From: Nostocoides sp. Soil756
GTDB lineage: Bacteria > Actinomycetota > Actinomycetes > Actinomycetales > Dermatophilaceae
DNA length: 64,000 nt
Assembly (NCBI RefSeq): GCF_001428065.1
Contig: NZ_LMSE01000002.1
Location: forward strand, 472,911 to 536,910
Reading direction: 5' to 3'
Positions within the stretch are counted from its first letter, which is position 1. Every line of letters begins with the position of its first letter. Below, one piece after another: positions 59,295 through 64,000 of this stretch. The notes under the pieces are model-generated. The model saw only the letters and a program-made list of their open reading frames with translations, did no database searches and had not been told where the DNA came from. The translations under genes were made by a program, and so were the position numbers.

Positions 59295-60107
59295 ATGGCT
59301 CGGCCCGGGACTCGCCGGACCGTCTCGGCGCGCACCAACGCACTGCAGACGGGGGCGGTCGCGTGTGCGGCGCTGGCCACCGTGGCGGGTGCCCTCGTGC
59401 TCCAGCCCACCAGCCTCAGCGCCCTGAGCAAGTTCCTGACCCACCCCGAGGCCATCGCCGACAAGCTCCCGAAGGCACCGATCGGCCCGCTGGCCGTCCC
59501 GCTGGTGCCGACGGAGCCCCGGGCCCCCACCGGACCGACCGCGCTCCCACCGGCAACGACCCCGGCGACGACGCCGGTCCCCGTGAGCCCCACCCCGACG
59601 CCGAGTGCCACATCCATCGTCGAGGAGGTCGGGACCGGGGTCGACGTCCGTCCCGTCTCGTCGGGGATCCCGTCGCGTGGCGGCGCCGTACCTCCCGGGC
59701 GCACGACCCAGCCGCCCCGACCCACGGCCCACCCCACCCACCCGGCCAAGCCCGCGACCCCCACCGTGAAACCGCACAAGCCCACCCGGCCGACGACCCC
59801 CGTCACACCCCCCTCCACGAAGCCCCGGCCGCCCAAGACCAAACCCACCCCGCCGCCGCCGGTCGACGTCACACCGGATCCCAGGCACGAGAGGGGCGAG
59901 GACACGTTCACGGACGGCGGCAAGGGCCACGCCTACGGCAACGGTGTGGGCAAGGGCAAGGCCAACGGGTTCGGCAACGACTACGTCACCGGCACGCTGC
60001 CCGCCGGCCAGCGGAAGAAGACGTCCGGCGCCACCAAGGTCGTGCCCGCTCTCGCCCCCACGCCGGTCGCCGGGTCGTCGGCCAGCCCCGCCAAGGGCAA
60101 GGACTAG
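59295..60107 (+). CDS. Membrane-anchored Pro/Thr-rich protein of unknown function
   Basis: 270 residues from ATG 59295. One membrane segment at about 18-38 (AVACAALATVAGALVL), then a long Pro/Thr/Ala/Lys-rich extended region (about 70-200) such as KPHKPTRPTTPVTPPSTKPR, and a small Gly/Lys/Asn-rich tail (GGKGHAYGNGVGKGKANGFG). It looks like a wall-spanning stalk. TACTGT at 59282-59287, 7 nt before the ATG, suggests a leaderless mRNA. No recognisable family. Confidence 0.68.
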   Translation: MARPGTRRTVSARTNALQTGAVACAALATVAGALVLQPTSLSALSKFLTHPEAIADKLPKAPIGPLAVPLVPTEPRAPTGPTALPPATTPATTPVPVSPTPTPSATSIVEEVGTGVDVRPVSSGIPSRGGAVPPGRTTQPPRPTAHPTHPAKPATPTVKPHKPTRPTTPVTPPSTKPRPPKTKPTPPPPVDVTPDPRHERGEDTFTDGGKGHAYGNGVGKGKANGFGNDYVTGTLPAGQRKKTSGATKVVPALAPTPVAGSSASPAKGKD

Positions 60108-60244
60108 GTCCACGGTGGTCCCCGGCGCCGCCCGCCGAGGAATCGGTTCGGCCGCGGCCGCGTTGAAGGGCATACTGGAGGGATCGGTGGCCGCAAGGCT
60201 CCGGTGCCGCGGACAACTCAACAGCGTGGGAGTGACCCCCTCAG

Positions 60245-60611
60245 GGGGGTGATCGGTTTCGACATTGGCCGGTGGGCCATGGGGAAGCGGGTCGAGGACG
60301 CACGGTTATCTCGTAAACGATCCGTGCAAACCAATAGGTGCCAATTCCAAGCGCACCGACTTCGCCCTCGCCGCCTGAGCGAGCCCGAAGTCCGTTGGCC
60401 TGAGTTCGATCCTGACTCAGTAACCAGCGTCATCTAGGGATCTTGCTGCGTCGTCTCGTCGGGGGGCGGCGCGGGACTCTCACCCGGCTGGGCCTGTCAG
60501 CGGACGTGTGCGTGCGAGCGCTGGGGCCGAGAAAATCCGTAGCGCACTGCACCCGGAGAAGCCCTGGTGTTCCGTCAGTGGACGCGGGTTCGATTCCCGC
60601 CACCTCCACCA
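60245..60611 (+). ncRNA. ssrA: Transfer-messenger RNA (tmRNA)
   Basis: 367 nt. The 5' end GGGGGTGATCGGTTTCGACA is standard. The first seven bases GGGGGTG pair with CACCTCC at 60601-60607 (one G-T), then A and an encoded CCA close the acceptor. The T-arm is GGGTTCGATTCCC. The tag frame is GCC at 60340 to TGA at 60376-60378 and encodes ANSKRTDFALAA, which ends in the usual LAA degradation signal. Together with SmpB, 3.5 kb upstream, it rescues stalled ribosomes. The gap before it (60108-60244) shows no gene; CATACT at 60171 could be a -10 box. Confidence 0.97.
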
Positions 60612-60691
60612 TCCGGTGCACTCCCACGCGTCCGCCCTCGAGGCCCGCCTCCGCCCGCCGCGGAGGTGGGCCTCGGTGGTTCACTGCGGGG

Positions 60692-61552
60692 ATGACCCCT
60701 GCTCCCGCGCCCGGCCCGCACCCGCACGTCGTCTCACCCGAGACGACCATCGGCGAGCGTGACCTCACCCGTTGGTCGACGCGCGCAGGGCAGCGGCTGC
60801 TGGCCGCCGTGGCGGCCGTGGTCGACCGGCTGGGTCCTCTGGAGCGCTGGGGGAGGAGCAATCTGGCGCTGGTCGTCACGCTCCTGGTGGGGGGAGCGGT
60901 CGTGCTCGGTGTCGACCTGCTCGCGGCCCAGGTCTACGACGCGGTCACCGAGAACGAGGACCTGGCCGCCTTCGACCGGCCGGTGCTCGACGCCGCCGTG
61001 GCGCTGCGGACCCCGGCCCGAGATGCCGCGGTCACCGTGTTCACCGACCTGGGCGGGACCACCGGGATGTCGGTGCTGGTGCTCGTCCTCACGGCGCTCC
61101 TGGTCGTGCTGCGGCGGTCCTGGACCCCGGTGGTGGTGATGGCGGTGGCCGCCGCCGGGTCGCTGGCGATGACGGTGCTCGGGAAGGACCTCGTCGGACG
61201 GGCCCGACCGCCGGTGGCACTGGCCGTCCCACCGCTCGAGAGCACGCCGTCCTTCCCCTCGGGCCACACCCTGAACGCCACGGTGCTGGTCGGCGCCGCC
61301 GCCTACCTGCTCCTGGTGGCCTCGACCCGGGCCTGGCAGCGCACCCTGGTCCTGGTCGTGGCGGCGACGTTCATCGTGGCCATGGGTCTCTCGCGGGTCT
61401 ATCTCGGGCACCACTGGCTGACCGACGTCGTGGCCGGCTGGCTGCTCGGGCTGGGGTGGCTCGCCACCGTGGTCACCGGTGACCGGGTGCGGCTGACCCT
61501 GCGGCACGGCCGATCCGTGGCGCCGACACGCCGCGCCCGGCACGGACCCTGA
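60692..61552 (+). CDS. PAP2-family membrane phosphatase
   Basis: 286 residues from ATG 60692. All three catalytic motifs of the phosphatidic-acid/undecaprenyl-diphosphate phosphatase family are present in order: KDLVGRARPP, SFPSGHT and SRVYLGHHWLTD. About six membrane segments. It probably dephosphorylates a lipid phosphate at the outer face of the membrane; the lipid is not predictable. Upstream in-frame codons run through the tmRNA and are not used. Confidence 0.9.
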   Translation: MTPAPAPGPHPHVVSPETTIGERDLTRWSTRAGQRLLAAVAAVVDRLGPLERWGRSNLALVVTLLVGGAVVLGVDLLAAQVYDAVTENEDLAAFDRPVLDAAVALRTPARDAAVTVFTDLGGTTGMSVLVLVLTALLVVLRRSWTPVVVMAVAAAGSLAMTVLGKDLVGRARPPVALAVPPLESTPSFPSGHTLNATVLVGAAAYLLLVASTRAWQRTLVLVVAATFIVAMGLSRVYLGHHWLTDVVAGWLLGLGWLATVVTGDRVRLTLRHGRSVAPTRRARHGP

Positions 61553-61589
61553 TTCGGGCTACCTCCCGGTACGCGGTTGACTGGTCCCC

Positions 61590-63053
61590 ATGCCTGCCGC
61601 GCCCTCCATCGCCAACAGCGTCACCGTCCGCCTCGAGCTCCCGGCCCGCCCCACCGCCGTCAGCGAGATGACCAGCCTCATCGAGAAGGCCGGCGGGGTC
61701 GTCACCGGCCTCGACGTCACCGGGTCCGGCCAGACGCGCCTGCGGGTCGACGTCACGATGCTGACCCGTGACCCCGACCACGCCGAGGAGATCGTCGAGA
61801 CGGTCCGCACCCTCGACGGCGTCGAGATCGGCAAGGTCTCGGACCGCACCTTCCTGCTGCACCTGGGGGGCAAGCTGACGGTCGAGTCGAAGGTGCCGAT
61901 CCGCACCCGCGACGACCTCTCGCTCATCTACACCCCGGGGGTGGCGCGGGTCTGCCTGGCGATCGCCCGCAACCCCGAGGACGCGCGCCGACTCACCATC
62001 AAGCGCAACACCGTCGCCGTGGTCACCGACGGCACCGCGGTCCTCGGCCTCGGTGACATCGGCCCGCTCGCGGCCATGCCAGTGATGGAGGGCAAGGCCG
62101 CGCTGTTCAAGCGCTTCGCCGACATCGACGCCTTCCCGATCTGCCTCGACACCACCGACACCGAGGAGATCATCCGCACCGTCAAGGCCATCGCCCCGGG
62201 TTTCGCGGGCATCAACCTCGAGGACATCTCCGCCCCGCGCTGCTTCGAGATCGAGGCCCGGCTGCGCGAGGAGCTCGACATCCCGGTCTTCCACGACGAC
62301 CAGCACGGCACCGCCATCGTGGCGCTGGCGGCCCTGCGCAACGCGCTGCGGGTCGTCGGCAAGCGCCTGGAGGACGTGCGGCTGGTGATGAGCGGGGCCG
62401 GGGCGGCGGGCACGGCCATCCTCAAGCTGTTCCTCGAGGCGGGGGCGCAGCACGTGGTGGTCGCCGACGTCGACGGGGTGGTGCACCGCGGCCGCGCCGA
62501 CGTGCTGTCGGGCGACCACCCGAACCACGCCTGGATCGCCGAGCACACCAACCGTGACGGCGTCACGGGCACGCTGTCCGACGCGCTGCGGGGGGCCGAC
62601 GTGTTCCTCGGCGTCTCGGCGCCGAACATCCTCACGGAGGCCGACATCGCGTCGATGGCGCCGGACTCGGTCGTGTTCGCGATGGCCAACCCCACGCCCG
62701 AGATCGACCCCGAGCTCGCGGCCCGGCATGCCGCTGTCGTGGCCACGGGCCGCTCCGACTTCGCCAACCAGATCAACAACGTGCTGGTCTTCCCGGGCGT
62801 CTTCCGCGGGCTCATCGACGCCGCGAGCAAGCACGTGACGATGGAGGTCCTGCTGGCCGCGGCCGACGCGCTGGCGGACGTCGTGAGCGACGAGGAGCGC
62901 AACGCCACCTACATCATCCCCAGCGTCTTCCACCCCGACGTCAGCACCGTCGTGGCCGAGGCCGTGCGCAAGGCGGTGCTGGCGGCCGGCACCGCGCCCG
63001 GGCCGGACCTGCCCGACCCGAGCGTGCGCCCGGACGTCGACCCGGCCGGATGA
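61590..63053 (+). CDS. NAD(P)-dependent malic enzyme with N-terminal ACT-like domain
   Basis: 487 residues. Residues about 8-85 form an ACT-like beta-alpha-beta region ([20 protein letters not shown]). The catalytic part begins [15 protein letters not shown] (Tyr), [20 protein letters not shown], with ligands in [18 protein letters not shown] and [14 protein letters not shown](P) binds at [16 protein letters not shown]. It decarboxylates malate to pyruvate. The ACT-like region implies allosteric control. ATG 61590. Overlaps the VanZ-like gene as ATGA. Confidence 0.93.
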   Translation: MPAAPSIANSVTVRLELPARPTAVSEMTSLIEKAGGVVTGLDVTGSGQTRLRVDVTMLTRDPDHAEEIVETVRTLDGVEIGKVSDRTFLLHLGGKLTVESKVPIRTRDDLSLIYTPGVARVCLAIARNPEDARRLTIKRNTVAVVTDGTAVLGLGDIGPLAAMPVMEGKAALFKRFADIDAFPICLDTTDTEEIIRTVKAIAPGFAGINLEDISAPRCFEIEARLREELDIPVFHDDQHGTAIVALAALRNALRVVGKRLEDVRLVMSGAGAAGTAILKLFLEAGAQHVVVADVDGVVHRGRADVLSGDHPNHAWIAEHTNRDGVTGTLSDALRGADVFLGVSAPNILTEADIASMAPDSVVFAMANPTPEIDPELAARHAAVVATGRSDFANQINNVLVFPGVFRGLIDAASKHVTMEVLLAAADALADVVSDEERNATYIIPSVFHPDVSTVVAEAVRKAVLAAGTAPGPDLPDPSVRPDVDPAG

Positions 63054-63436
63054 CGGCGCCGACTCCCGCCGCGCGCGGGCGGCGCATCCTGCTCGGGGCG
63101 TTCGTGCTCGCCGTGCTGGTCCAGTTCGTCGTGCTCTACGCGCCGCAGGCGCCCGGCGTGGAGCCGTTCCCGAACGCCGACAAGGTGGTGCACCTGCTGG
63201 TCTTCCTGGGGCCGACCCTCCTCGGGCTCGCGGCCGGGCTCGGCCCCCGTGTGGTCGTCGGGGCGCTGGCCGCCCAGGCGGTCGTGAGCGAGGTGGTCCA
63301 GGGGCTGGTGCTTCCCGCCCGCTCCGGCGACCCGCTCGATGCAGCCGTCGACCTCGTCGGGGTCGGGCTCGCCGTGCTGGTGTGGTGGCTCGCGCGGCGG
63401 CGCCGGGCGTCCGGGGCTGCGCTGCAGCGCTGGTAG
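63050..63436 (+). CDS. VanZ-like membrane protein
   Basis: 128 residues. Four membrane segments; PNADKVVHLLVFLGPTLLGL and the late RSGDPLDAAVDLVGVGLAVL match VanZ-like proteins. Role unknown outside teicoplanin resistance; no glycopeptide-resistance neighbours are present. Coupled to the malic enzyme gene by a 4-nt overlap. Confidence 0.82.
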   Translation: MTAPTPAARGRRILLGAFVLAVLVQFVVLYAPQAPGVEPFPNADKVVHLLVFLGPTLLGLAAGLGPRVVVGALAAQAVVSEVVQGLVLPARSGDPLDAAVDLVGVGLAVLVWWLARRRRASGAALQRW

Positions 63437-63657
63437 ACTGGTCCCTCCGCCGAGGTGGTGGGCGCCTGGCCGCGCTCACGCCGGCCGCAGATCGCGGCCC
63501 GTCCTTCCCACCCGGCCCGCTGGTGACACCGTTCCGGTCGAACCCGCCCCCAGGACCATTGACGGTCCGGAGACTCGTTGTGATCGCTGTTTCGCCACCG
63601 GCTGACGACGTGTCTGTCCGAAGTGCGAACCACGACGAGATACAGGTGAATTTCCCC
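63437..63657 (+). promoter_or_regulatory. Long 5' leader of the last gene
   Basis: A TAGACT at 63434-63439 (overlapping the VanZ-like stop) is a plausible -10 box, so the transcript would carry a leader of about 210 nt. It contains a hairpin GGACC-ATTGAC-GGTCC (63553-63568) and is less GC-rich near the start codon (GATACAGGTGAATTTCCCC). No known riboswitch was recognised. RNA helicase genes often have long leaders. Confidence 0.4.
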
Positions 63658-64000
63658 ATGCCCAAGAAGGCATCCGGGCCGAAGGCCCGTTGGACCGCTG
63701 CCCAGAAGGCGGAGCGCAAGGGCCCCAAGAAGCCCCACCGCGGCCAGGCCGCCTCCCGCTCCGAGGCCCCGGCGGCCGACCGCCCGAAGCGCCCCCGCGC
63801 CGAGCGCTCGCCCCGCTGGGACCGTGAGGACCCCCGCCGCGGCAGCACCCCGCCGCGCGAGGACCGCCGGCGCGACGAGCGCGCCGCCCGCGGCGACGAG
63901 CGTCCGGCCTTCCGCCGCGACGACCGCCCGGCTCGGAGTGAGCGTCCGTCGTACCAGCGGGATGAGCGTCCGGCTCGCGGTGAGCGTCCGTCGTACCAGC
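63658..64000 (+). CDS. Arg/Asp/Pro-rich N-terminus, possibly a DEAD-box RNA helicase (3' end outside window)
   Basis: Open from ATG 63658 to the window edge (114 codons). MPKKASGPKARWTAAQKAER and a Lys/Arg-rich stretch precede repeats of the type RDERPARGERPSYQ (14 residues). Such disordered, RGG-like N-termini are known before DEAD-box helicase cores in Micrococcales, but no helicase motif is visible in the available part. An RNA-binding protein of another type is possible. GAGATACAGGTGA is a weak ribosome site. Confidence 0.6.
   Translation, partial: MPKKASGPKARWTAAQKAERKGPKKPHRGQAASRSEAPAADRPKRPRAERSPRWDREDPRRGSTPPREDRRRDERAARGDERPAFRRDDRPARSERPSYQRDERPARGERPSYQ
63938..64000 (+). repeat. 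42-nt coding repeat at the right edge
   Basis: The 21-mer beginning GTGAGCGTCCG at 63938-63958 recurs exactly at 63980-64000, one 42-nt (14-codon) period later. The array continues out of the window. Confidence 0.85.

Noticed and set aside
60204..60437. 77-codon frame and 60443-60691 upstream extension of the PAP2 frame
   Set aside because: Both run through the tmRNA gene.
60575..60611. tRNA-like T-arm and CCA end
   Set aside because: It is the 3' tRNA-like half of the tmRNA, not a separate tRNA gene.
63050..63436. Glycopeptide resistance based on the VanZ-like protein
   Set aside because: VanZ-like membrane proteins are common without resistance; no vanHAX or vanRS genes nearby.

Overview
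The window is a very GC-rich stretch of an actinobacterial chromosome, probably Micrococcales and perhaps close to Intrasporangiaceae. This rests on codon bias, many GTG starts, ATGA/GTGA overlaps between neighbours, leaderless-looking promoters, an actinobacterial-type tmRNA tag, and gene order. The orders lpqB-comF-hpf-secA ... WS/DGAT ... pdtaS-whiB1 and prfB-ftsE-ftsX-smpB match, from memory, the Mycobacterium tuberculosis Rv3244c-Rv3219 and Rv3105c-Rv3100c blocks. Most of the window is therefore conserved core. The accessory interest lies in secreted, pilus-like and cell-surface genes set between the core genes.

Layout. 1-5264: end of lpqB, comF, the hibernation factor hpf, an orphan NarL-type regulator and an AlkX/YcaQ-type DNA glycosylase. 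5320-9976: two tandem tadE-tadG pairs made by duplication, with a broken 3' relic of the neighbouring acetyltransferase gene between them, then the intact two-domain acetyltransferase. 10145-15513: secA, an Rv3235-like protein, a LysM membrane protein, a conserved hypothetical and an excisionase-like helix-turn-helix protein. 15614-21181: cpaB-like and cpaE-like genes, a wax ester/diacylglycerol acyltransferase, a DUF6912-like protein and pruA. 21293-32915: a DUF2505 protein, two small helical proteins (one WXG-like), MaoC, an M20 amidohydrolase, an Orn/Lys/Arg decarboxylase, a giant NAD-glutamate dehydrogenase, the histidine kinase PdtaS and WhiB1. 33180-41932: a membrane protein, an EccC-like ATPase with FHA domain, an acyl-CoA dehydrogenase, a frameshifted DUF6338-like pseudogene with a small coupled gene, and an amidohydrolase. 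42121-46689: a Tad pilus operon (cpaF, tadB, tadC, a Flp-like small protein, two TadE-like and one TadG-like protein). 46883-58798: a large membrane protein, prfB, a TY-Chap-like protein, a secreted cell-wall-binding protein, ftsE-ftsX, a coiled-coil M23 peptidase, smpB and a DUF2207 protein. 58879-64000: CsbD, a proline-rich membrane-anchored protein, tmRNA, a PAP2 phosphatase, malic enzyme, a VanZ-like protein and the start of an Arg-rich protein, possibly a DEAD-box helicase.

How the genes work together. Tad functions sit at three places about 7-25 kb apart: pseudopilins at 5-9 kb, CpaB/CpaE at 15.6-17.6 kb, and motor, platform and minor pilins at 42-47 kb. PruA, the M20 enzyme, the decarboxylase and glutamate dehydrogenase lie within 11.5 kb and would fit proline/arginine/ornithine to glutamate to 2-oxoglutarate catabolism. 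FtsEX and the EnvC-like M23 protein form a probable division hydrolase module. SmpB and tmRNA together form the trans-translation system. No tRNA or rRNA gene, insertion sequence, prophage or CRISPR array was seen. No intergenic stretch exceeds 300 bases. All family names come from motif recognition and memory; no search was run.
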